Positions 7,771 to 14,073 of a stretch of DNA of 24,007 bases are shown here, piece after piece (positions within the stretch are counted from its first letter, which is position 1; every line of letters starts with the position of its first letter). Made by a program: the position numbers and the translations under genes. The notes below the pieces were generated by a model. The model was not told the DNA's origin and searched no databases. It saw only the letters and a list, made by a program, of their open reading frames with translations. The DNA is from Roseiarcus sp050015575 (GTDB taxonomy: Bacteria > Pseudomonadota > Alphaproteobacteria > Rhizobiales > Beijerinckiaceae): contig JBEKBD010000036.1 in assembly GCA_050015575.1 (NCBI GenBank), positions 1 through 24,007 of the forward strand, read 5' to 3'.

Positions 7771-8651
7771 CGAACGCCAGCGAATTGCGGTCGGGCAAGA
7801 CCCATCGGGACGAAAACTTCCCGGTGGCGTCCCTGCTCGTCCGAGCCCAACACCGTCGGCCGATTCTCGCGTTCTACGAATTCGCGCGCGTCGCCGACGA
7901 CGTCGCGGATCATCCGTCGCTGACGGCGGCGGAGAAGATCGCGCTGCTCGATCGCATGGAGGCCGACCTCATCGGCGACGAGTCTCCCGACGCCAATCCG
8001 CAGGCGGCGGCGTTGCGGCGCGCGCTCGCGGAGCGTGGACTTTCGCCCGAGCACGCGCAGGATTTGTTGCGCGCCTTCCGCCTCGACGCCGCCAAGCGAC
8101 GCTATCGGGACTGGGCGGATTTGCTGTCGTATTGCGCCCTCTCGGCCATGCCGGTCGGCCGCTTCGTGCTCGACGTGCACGGCGAGAGCCGCTCGACGTG
8201 GCCCGCTTCCGACGCCATATGCGCCGCGCTGCAAGTCAACAATCACCTTCAGGACTGCGGCTTGGATTATCGCTATCTCGACCGTGTCTATTTGCCTTTG
8301 GACGATCTCGCCCAACATGGCCTCGGCGTCGAAGCGCTCGGGGAGAAAACGGCCTCGCCGGCGTTGCGTCGCTGCATCGCGGAACTCGCGCATCGCGTCG
8401 AGAAAATGCTCCATGAAGGAGACGGCCTCGAGGCCGAGATCGCCGATTGGCGTTTGGCGCTCGAGATTTCCGTCATTCACGCGCTGGCGCTGCGCATTGC
8501 GCGCGTTCTGACCGTGAGCGATCCTCTCAGCGCGGAAACTCATCTCGGCAAGTGGCGCGCGGGCGGCGTCGGTCTTCTTGCCGCTATCAAGAGCGCCTCG
8601 CGTCGCTTCGGCGCGCGCGGCCGCTCCCCTGCCTTGGCCTCGCGACCGTGA
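7767..8651 (+). CDS. hpnC: Squalene synthase HpnC (hydroxysqualene synthase)
   Basis: One of three enzymes of the bacterial HpnCDE route from farnesyl diphosphate to squalene. In this route HpnD makes presqualene diphosphate, HpnC converts it to hydroxysqualene, and HpnE reduces that to squalene. The protein is 294 aa with an all-helical isoprenoid-synthase fold. FYEFARVADDVADHP (36-50) carries the first Asp motif (D44, D45, D48). NNHLQDCGLDYRYLDRVYLP carries the second (D163, D167). The Q-D-x-x-x-D-Y form is typical of HpnC as opposed to HpnD. The start overlaps the hpnB stop by four bases (ATGA at 7767-7770), and the stop overlaps the hpnD start (GTGA). Translational coupling is therefore likely. 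Confidence 0.92.
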   Translation: MTNASELRSGKTHRDENFPVASLLVRAQHRRPILAFYEFARVADDVADHPSLTAAEKIALLDRMEADLIGDESPDANPQAAALRRALAERGLSPEHAQDLLRAFRLDAAKRRYRDWADLLSYCALSAMPVGRFVLDVHGESRSTWPASDAICAALQVNNHLQDCGLDYRYLDRVYLPLDDLAQHGLGVEALGEKTASPALRRCIAELAHRVEKMLHEGDGLEAEIADWRLALEISVIHALALRIARVLTVSDPLSAETHLGKWRAGGVGLLAAIKSASRRFGARGRSPALASRP

Positions 8652-9487
8652 ACGCGATCGACTCCGAGCCGGTCGTCGAAGCCCGCGCGCGGGCCTCCGG
8701 CAGTTCGTTTTATCTGGCGATGCGGCTGATGCCGCGCGAGCAGCGGCAGGCGATGTTCGAGATCTATTCGTTCTGCCGCGCCGTCGACGACATCGCCGAC
8801 AATAGCGGCCCCCGCGACGTCCATCTTGCTCAATTGCAGCGCTGGCGCCGCGACGTCGACGCCATTTACGCCGGCGCCGCGCTCCCGCGCTTGCAGGCGC
8901 TGGCCGAGGCGATCCGCGCTTTCGATCTCAGCCGCGACGATTTCTTGGCCGTCATCGACGGCATGGAAATGGACGTGATCGCCCCGATCCGCGCGCCCGA
9001 TTGGGCGACGCTCGATCTCTATTGCGATCGCGTGGCCAGCGCGGTGGGCCGCCTGTGCGTTCGGGTATTCAAAATGGAGGACGCGCAAGGCCTAGCCCTG
9101 GCGCATCATCTCGGCTGCGCCCTCCAACTGACCAACATATTGCGCGATATCGACGAGGACGCCGGCATCGGCAGGCTCTATCTTCCGCAAGAGGCGCTCC
9201 GCGCCGCCGGAATAACTTCGACCGAGCCCTTGGAGGCGATCGCCAATCCGGCGATCGATCGCGCCTGCGCTCCCGTCGTCGCGCGCGCGAAAGACCATTT
9301 CGTCGAGTCCGACGCGATCCTTGCCAAGAACCCGCGCCAAGTCGTGCGCACCCCGCGCGTCATGTGCGAGGCCTATCGCTCGATCCTCGAGCGTCTCGTC
9401 GAACGCGGCTTTGTTCCGCCGCGCGCGCCCGTCAAACTGCGTCGCCTGCAACTCATTTGGATCGTTCTGTGTCACGGCCTCGTTTGA
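8648..9487 (+). CDS. hpnD: Presqualene diphosphate synthase HpnD
   Basis: Condenses two farnesyl diphosphates head-to-head to presqualene diphosphate, the first step of HpnCDE squalene synthesis. The protein is 279 aa, normal for the family. SFCRAVDDIADNSG (41-54) has the first Asp motif (D47, D48, D51). LTNILRDIDEDAGIGRLYLP has the second (D167, D171) followed by the conserved R-x-Y-L-P. The start is the GTG at 8648-8650, which shares the bases GTGA with the hpnC stop. The frame is open further upstream inside hpnC, but there is no family similarity before residue 1, and no ATG lies near. The stop in turn overlaps the start of hpnE. Confidence 0.92.
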   Translation: MNAIDSEPVVEARARASGSSFYLAMRLMPREQRQAMFEIYSFCRAVDDIADNSGPRDVHLAQLQRWRRDVDAIYAGAALPRLQALAEAIRAFDLSRDDFLAVIDGMEMDVIAPIRAPDWATLDLYCDRVASAVGRLCVRVFKMEDAQGLALAHHLGCALQLTNILRDIDEDAGIGRLYLPQEALRAAGITSTEPLEAIANPAIDRACAPVVARAKDHFVESDAILAKNPRQVVRTPRVMCEAYRSILERLVERGFVPPRAPVKLRRLQLIWIVLCHGLV

Positions 9488-10731
9488 CGCCGCGTCACAT
9501 CCATGTCGTCGGCGCGGGATTGGCGGGGCTGTCCGCCGCCGTTCGGCTGGCTTCGCGTGGGTTGGCGGTCACGGTTCACGAGGCGACCAACCAAGCGGGC
9601 GGGCGCTGCCGCTCGTATTACGATTCCGCGCTCGGCATGGAGATCGACAACGGCAATCACCTCGTCTTGTCCGGCAACAAGGCTGCCCTTTCCTATCTCG
9701 ACATCATCGGTGCGCGCGCGGGTCTTGCCGCGCCGCCGTCTGCGAGTTTCCCCTTTATCGATCTCGCGACCGGCGAGCGCTGGACGATCCGCGCCAACGA
9801 CGGGTTCATACCGTGGTGGATACTCATGCCCTCGCGGCGCGTTCCCGGCGCGCGCCTGAGCGAATATTTTGCGCTCGTCAAGCTCCTGCGGGCCAAGTCC
9901 GGCGCGACGATCGGCGAGACGATTTCGTGTTCGGGGCCGCTTTATCGGCGGCTGATCGAGCCCTTGCTGATCGCCGCGCTCAACACCGAGGCGCGAAGCG
10001 GTTCGGCGGCGTTGGCGGCGGCGATTGTCCGGGAAACGCTCGCCGCGGGCGGGCGCGCCTATCATCCGTTGATCGCTCGCAACGGTCTTTCCAATGTTTT
10101 CGTCGAGCCGGCGCTGCGCTACATCGCCGACCATGGCGGCAGCGTGAACTATGGTCGCCGGCTTCGTCAGCTTAACGTCGACGCTGGCCGCGTGGCGGCG
10201 CTCGACTTCGGCGATACGTCGATTCCCTTGAAGTCAGGCGACGCCGTCGTTCTCGCCGTGCCGCCGACGGCCGCGGAATCTCTCGTGCCGGGGTTGCGGA
10301 CGCCGACGGAATTTCGCGCCATCGTCAACGCGCATTTCCGCATCGATCCGCCTCAGGGCCTTCAGCCGATGATCGGGGTCATCAACGGCACGGCGCAATG
10401 GCTGTTCGCGTTCCCCGGACGCTTGTCGGTCACCATCAGCGCCGCAGACGAGTTGCTGGACCTCACGCGAGAGGAACTCGCGCAACGGATCTGGAGGGAA
10501 GTCGCTGACATCGCCGGTCTCGCCGAGGCCATGCCGGCGTGGCAAATCGTGCGCGAACGTCGCGCGACCTTCGCCGCCTTGCCGCGAGAAGACGCCAAAC
10601 GCCCCGCCGCGGCGACGGCTTGGGAAAATCTCGTCCTCGCGGGCGATTGGACCCGGACCGGACTGCCCGCCACCATCGAGGGGGCCATCCGCTCGGGCGC
10701 CAAGGCGGCGGAAATCACGGCGCCGCTTTGA
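9469..10731 (+). CDS. hpnE: Squalene-forming FAD-dependent oxidoreductase HpnE
   Basis: Flavoprotein that reduces hydroxysqualene to squalene in the HpnCDE pathway. It begins with a Rossmann FAD-binding motif HVVGAGLAGLSAA (about 12-24), then HEATNQAGGRCRS, the usual continuation in amine-oxidase/phytoene-desaturase-like proteins. The C-terminal FAD contact region reads AGDWTRTGLPATIEGAIRSG, very typical of HpnE. Length is about 420 aa, as expected. The start is ambiguous: GTG at 9469 (VSRPRLTP) overlaps hpnD by 19 bases, while TTG at 9484 overlaps its stop as TTGA, matching the pattern of the upstream junctions. No ATG is available. It is the last gene of the hpnBCDE unit, and shc follows after about 135 bases. 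Confidence 0.9.
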   Translation: MSRPRLTPRHIHVVGAGLAGLSAAVRLASRGLAVTVHEATNQAGGRCRSYYDSALGMEIDNGNHLVLSGNKAALSYLDIIGARAGLAAPPSASFPFIDLATGERWTIRANDGFIPWWILMPSRRVPGARLSEYFALVKLLRAKSGATIGETISCSGPLYRRLIEPLLIAALNTEARSGSAALAAAIVRETLAAGGRAYHPLIARNGLSNVFVEPALRYIADHGGSVNYGRRLRQLNVDAGRVAALDFGDTSIPLKSGDAVVLAVPPTAAESLVPGLRTPTEFRAIVNAHFRIDPPQGLQPMIGVINGTAQWLFAFPGRLSVTISAADELLDLTREELAQRIWREVADIAGLAEAMPAWQIVRERRATFAALPREDAKRPAAATAWENLVLAGDWTRTGLPATIEGAIRSGAKAAEITAPL

Positions 10732-10866
10732 CAACGATCTCGCGCAGAATGGCGGCGAGCGACGGCGGCGTCGATCGATCGGCAAGCGGGACCCGGATCG
10801 ACCGGCGACGATTGCGCTTCATGCGAACGAGAGATAAATCGAGGCGCGAGACTGGGGAGCGTAACG

Positions 10867-12825
10867 ATGTCCGGCAAATCTTCGCCCTCGATTGAAATGA
10901 GCCGGGAATCCCTGGATCGATCGATCGCCGCGGCGACGGGCGCCTTGCTCGCCGCTCAGCGCCCGGACGGACACTGGGTGTTCGAACTCGAGGCGGACGC
11001 CACCATCCCGGCCGAATACGTGCTCCTCAGGCACTACCTCGGCGAGCGGGTCGACGCCGAGCTCGAAGGCAAGATCGGGAACTACTTGCGCCGCATCCAG
11101 GCCGCCCAGGACGGCTGGCCGCTGTTCACCGGCGGCGACTTCGACATGAGCGCCAGCGTGAAGGCGTATTTCGCGCTGAAGATGATTGGCGACGACGCGG
11201 ACGCGGCGCACATGCGCCGAGCGCGCGAGGCGATCCGCGGCCGCGGCGGCGCGGCGAAGAGCAATGTCTTCACCCGCGCGTTGCTCGCGCTGTTCGGCGT
11301 CGTGACCTGGCGCGCGGTTCCCGTGATGCCGGTCGAGATCATGTTGTTGCCGTACTGGTTTCCGCTGCATCTCAACAAGATGTCGTACTGGGCGCGCACG
11401 GTCATCGTGCCGCTGCTCGTGTTGGGCGCCCTGAAGCCGCAGGCGCGCAATCCGAAGAAGATCGGCGTCGACGAACTCTTCCTCGAGCCGCCGCAATCGC
11501 TCGGCCTCGCCCCCAGGGCGCCGCATCAGAACCGCGCTTGGTCGGCGTTCTTCAACGCCGTCGACGCGATCCTGCGCGTCGTCGAGCCGCATTTTTCCAA
11601 ACGATTGCGCCAGCGCGCCATCGACGCGGCGGTGGCGTTCGTCAAGGAACGTCTCAACGGCGAAGACGGTCTCGGGGCGATTTTTCCCGCGATGGCCAAT
11701 TCGGCGATGATGTACGACGCGCTGGGCTACGATCGTCAGCATCCGGATTACCTCGCCGCGCGCCGCTCGATCGACAAGCTTCTCGTCGTCAAGCCCGACG
11801 AAGCCTATTGCCAACCCTGCGTTTCCCCGGTGTGGGATACGGCGTTGTCGTGCCAAACTCTGCTGGAGGTCGGCGACGAGCGAGCGATGGACGCCGCCGC
11901 CGCCGGCCTGAAATGGCTGCGCCCCCGCCAAGAGCTGAACGTCGTGGGCGACTGGAGCGCGCGCCGGCCGACGGTGCGGCCGGGCGGCTGGGCGTTTCAA
12001 TACGCCAATCCGCATTACCCGGATCTCGACGACACCGCCGTCGTCGTGATGGCTATGGACCGGCTGCGACGAGCGCGCGGCGATCAATCGTTTCAATCGG
12101 CGATCGAGCGCGCGCGGGAATGGATTGGCGGCCTGCAGAGCACGAATGGCGGTTGGGGGGCGTTCGACGCCGACAACGCCTTCCTTTACCTCAACAACAT
12201 CCCGTTCGCCGATCACGGCGCCTTGCTCGACCCGCCCACCGAGGACGTGACCGGCCGCTGCGTGTCGATGCTCGCGCAGCTCGGCGAGCGACCCGAGGCC
12301 AACTCCGCCCTGCGCGAGGCTTTGAGTTATCTTCGCCAGACGCAAATGGCGGACGGAAGCTGGTTCGGCCGCTGGGGCATGAACTACATCTACGGAACTT
12401 GGTCGGCGCTTTGCGCGCTGAGCATGGCGGGAGTGGATCGGAGCGCGCCGGAAATGGCGCGAGCCGCCGATTGGCTCGCGGCCATTCAAAATGAGGACGG
12501 CGGCTGGGGCGAGGACGGCGCGAGCTATAAGCTCGAGTATCGCGGCCATGAACCCGCGCCGAGCACGGCGTCTCAGACGGCTTGGGCGCTCCTGGGTCTC
12601 ATGGCTGCGGGACGAACCGGCGATGCGAGCGTCGCGCGTGGCGTAAAGTTCCTGCTTGACGCCCAACGAACGCATGGATTCTGGGACGAGGACCGCTACA
12701 CCGCGACCGGTTTTCCCCGTGTCTTCTACTTACGCTATCACGGCTACTCGAAATATTTTCCGCTTTGGGCGATCGCCCGATACAAGAACTCGATAGCCGG
12801 CCAGGCCGCCAAATTTGGCATGTGA
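10867..12825 (+). CDS. shc: Squalene-hopene cyclase
   Basis: Class II triterpene cyclase (HpnF), a monotopic inner-membrane enzyme that folds squalene into hopene (diploptene) or diplopterol. The protein is 652 aa, the family's normal size. The catalytic DxDD acid motif is PDLDDTA with D386, D388 and D389. Several QW-type repeats are visible, for example STNGGWGAFDADNAF, MADGSWFGRWG and NEDGGWGED, together with the early AAQRPDGHW and AAQDGWPLF. The C-terminal FPRVFYLRYHGYSKYFPLWAI is also typical. The start at 10867 (ATG) has GGAG eight bases upstream; an internal ATG at residue 11 is less favoured. A weak promoter-like pair, TTGCGC (10812) and TAAATC (10835) with 17-base spacing, could allow expression apart from hpnE. 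It is convergent with the DUF2147 gene. Confidence 0.96.
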   Translation: MSGKSSPSIEMSRESLDRSIAAATGALLAAQRPDGHWVFELEADATIPAEYVLLRHYLGERVDAELEGKIGNYLRRIQAAQDGWPLFTGGDFDMSASVKAYFALKMIGDDADAAHMRRAREAIRGRGGAAKSNVFTRALLALFGVVTWRAVPVMPVEIMLLPYWFPLHLNKMSYWARTVIVPLLVLGALKPQARNPKKIGVDELFLEPPQSLGLAPRAPHQNRAWSAFFNAVDAILRVVEPHFSKRLRQRAIDAAVAFVKERLNGEDGLGAIFPAMANSAMMYDALGYDRQHPDYLAARRSIDKLLVVKPDEAYCQPCVSPVWDTALSCQTLLEVGDERAMDAAAAGLKWLRPRQELNVVGDWSARRPTVRPGGWAFQYANPHYPDLDDTAVVVMAMDRLRRARGDQSFQSAIERAREWIGGLQSTNGGWGAFDADNAFLYLNNIPFADHGALLDPPTEDVTGRCVSMLAQLGERPEANSALREALSYLRQTQMADGSWFGRWGMNYIYGTWSALCALSMAGVDRSAPEMARAADWLAAIQNEDGGWGEDGASYKLEYRGHEPAPSTASQTAWALLGLMAAGRTGDASVARGVKFLLDAQRTHGFWDEDRYTATGFPRVFYLRYHGYSKYFPLWAIARYKNSIAGQAAKFGM

Positions 12826-12895
12826 CGCCAGCGGCTGATCGCACTCCTTCGGACATCGCAACCAGAGTCGCATGCGAGGCGACGCCGGCGCCGCT

Positions 12896-13666
12896 TCAAT
12901 CCTGTGTCGGCGCCGGCGCCGGCGCGAAGGATTCCTCGGGAATGTCGGCCGGCGCCATCACATCGTCCGGCAAGCGCGACCAGACTTGTGTCTGGCCGAG
13001 AAGCGGAATGCCCAGATAGCCGCGCACCGAGAGTTCCAACCCGTCCGCGCTCAGCTCCATCTGAGCGTGATAGACCGTTCCGTCGCGAGGATCGAGGATG
13101 GTGCCTCCGTCGTATCTATTGCCGTTGCGCTTCATGCCCTTGACGAGGGTGAGGCCCAACATCGGCGCGTCCTTTTGATCTCCCGTGCATCTTTCGCACG
13201 TCTGGAACTCCCGTTGTTCTCCCGGCTGCTTGAACAGCTTGACGAACCGCCCTTCATAAAGCCCGTTTTTTTCGACGAAGAGAAACCAAGCGCCGACATG
13301 ACCCTGTTCGTCGGTCTCCTGCCAAAATCCGGCTGCGGTCTTGTACTGATATGGCGCGGGAGCCGCGATCTCGGTCGGGATCGGCGCCGGAGTCGCCGTC
13401 TTTTCTTGGTTCGGCGGCGGAGCGGCAGCCTTGGACGGGCTCGCCGGCGGGGCCGCGGTCTCGGACGGGATCACCGCTGGGGCGGCGTTCTTGAATGGGT
13501 TCGGCGGCGGAAGGGGGACATCGTCTTGAGCGGCCGCCGGCGCCGCGGTCTTGAATGGGTTTGGCGGCGGAAGCGGGATATTGTCTTGGCTCGACGCCGA
13601 ACGAACGTAGCCCGCCGCCAGCACAGCGCTCGCTATCGCGACGGCGAACCTGAGCCGAGTTCTCAT
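12896..13666 (-). CDS. Secreted DUF2147 protein with Pro/Ala-rich repeat linker
   Basis: A 256-aa exported protein. Residues 1-27 form a signal peptide (MRTRLRFAVAIASAVLAAGY). Residues 28-112 are a low-complexity linker with a ten-residue period ending in K/E-T/A-A-A-P: NPFKTAAPAA, NPFKNAAPAV, IPSETAAPPA, SPSKAAAPPP and so on. The unit D-x-P-L-P-P-P-N-P-F-K occurs twice. Residues 113-235 match DUF2147: GFWQ at the start, EGRFVKL, the CxxC pair C157/C160 followed by MLGLTLVKGM, and GGTILDPRDGTVYHAQMEL. The domain's function is unknown; members are usually periplasmic. The ATG at 13666 opens the signal peptide, while the frame 50 codons upstream lacks coding character. It lies 146 bases after the cysteine-rich gene on the same strand and may be the tail of the hpnH-hpnN run. 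Confidence 0.82.
   Translation of the reverse strand: MRTRLRFAVAIASAVLAAGYVRSASSQDNIPLPPPNPFKTAAPAAAQDDVPLPPPNPFKNAAPAVIPSETAAPPASPSKAAAPPPNQEKTATPAPIPTEIAAPAPYQYKTAAGFWQETDEQGHVGAWFLFVEKNGLYEGRFVKLFKQPGEQREFQTCERCTGDQKDAPMLGLTLVKGMKRNGNRYDGGTILDPRDGTVYHAQMELSADGLELSVRGYLGIPLLGQTQVWSRLPDDVMAPADIPEESFAPAPAPTQD
13328..13585 (-). repeat. Degenerate 30-bp-period tandem repeat encoding a Pro/Ala linker
   Basis: This is the coding DNA for residues 28-113 of the DUF2147 protein. Units of 30 bp encode ten-residue blocks. Two 60-bp copies near 13490-13595 are nearly identical, sharing TTGAATGGGTT and GGCGGCGGAAG on the plus strand; the others have diverged. Confidence 0.7.
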
Positions 13667-13812
13667 CTTCGATTTTCCAGGCGGCGACGGAAACCCGCCC
13701 TTCGCGGCGGCGGCGTACCGTCTTGTGTCGTTCGCCAATGCGGCCGACTTATGGAGAAATCTCGTCGCGGGAACGCCGACCTGGGTTGTCTTAATCGACC
13801 GCCCGGCGACGG

Positions 13813-14043
13813 TCACTTGCCGTGGTCTTGCAACACATTTCTGCAGGCCTGGGACAGCTCGTCGCGGTGAAGCTCAAGGCATGCGAGAAAAGCTTCGTCG
13901 CCGTCTTGCTCCTTGATCATATGGCAGAACCGGCGAACGTCGGGACGGCACGCGTCTTGCTCCTTAGGCGTGCCCGATTCCGCGAGCGCCAAGGATGAGA
14001 TGGTGAAAAACACCGCCGAGAGTAAGAGCCGAGAGATCATCAT
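13813..14043 (-). CDS. Small secreted cysteine-rich-repeat protein, 76 aa
   Basis: Residues 1-21 are a signal peptide (MMISRLLLSAVFFTISSLALA). The mature part of about 55 residues carries four cysteines (C32, C40, C55, C67) in the pattern ACRPDVRRFC, then FLACLELHRDELSQACRNVL. This is the spacing of the Golgi-apparatus-protein-1 type cysteine-rich repeat (PF00839), found as single-repeat periplasmic proteins in many alphaproteobacteria. No function is known to me. AAGGAAG lies about seven bases before the ATG at 14043, with a second ATG directly after it. It begins 30 bases after the hpnN stop on the same strand and is probably co-transcribed with it. The assignment rests on motif spacing by eye. 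Confidence 0.78.
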   Translation of the reverse strand: MMISRLLLSAVFFTISSLALAESGTPKEQDACRPDVRRFCHMIKEQDGDEAFLACLELHRDELSQACRNVLQDHGK

Positions 14044-14073
14044 CGCGTCTTCCTTTCACGTCATCAGGGATCA

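Noticed and set aside
10819..12675. 618-codon open frame on the minus strand
   Set aside because: Antisense shadow of shc, whose DxDD motif and QW repeats are unmistakable on the plus strand.
12850..12930. GC-rich palindromes (TCGCATGCGA, GGCGCCGGCGCC) between shc and the DUF2147 gene considered as a terminator
   Set aside because: Short self-complementary runs without a loop or T-run; not distinguishable from background in GC-rich DNA.
12872..13870. 332-codon open frame on the plus strand
   Set aside because: Antisense to the DUF2147 gene; its Arg-rich repeats merely mirror the Pro/Ala linker repeats.
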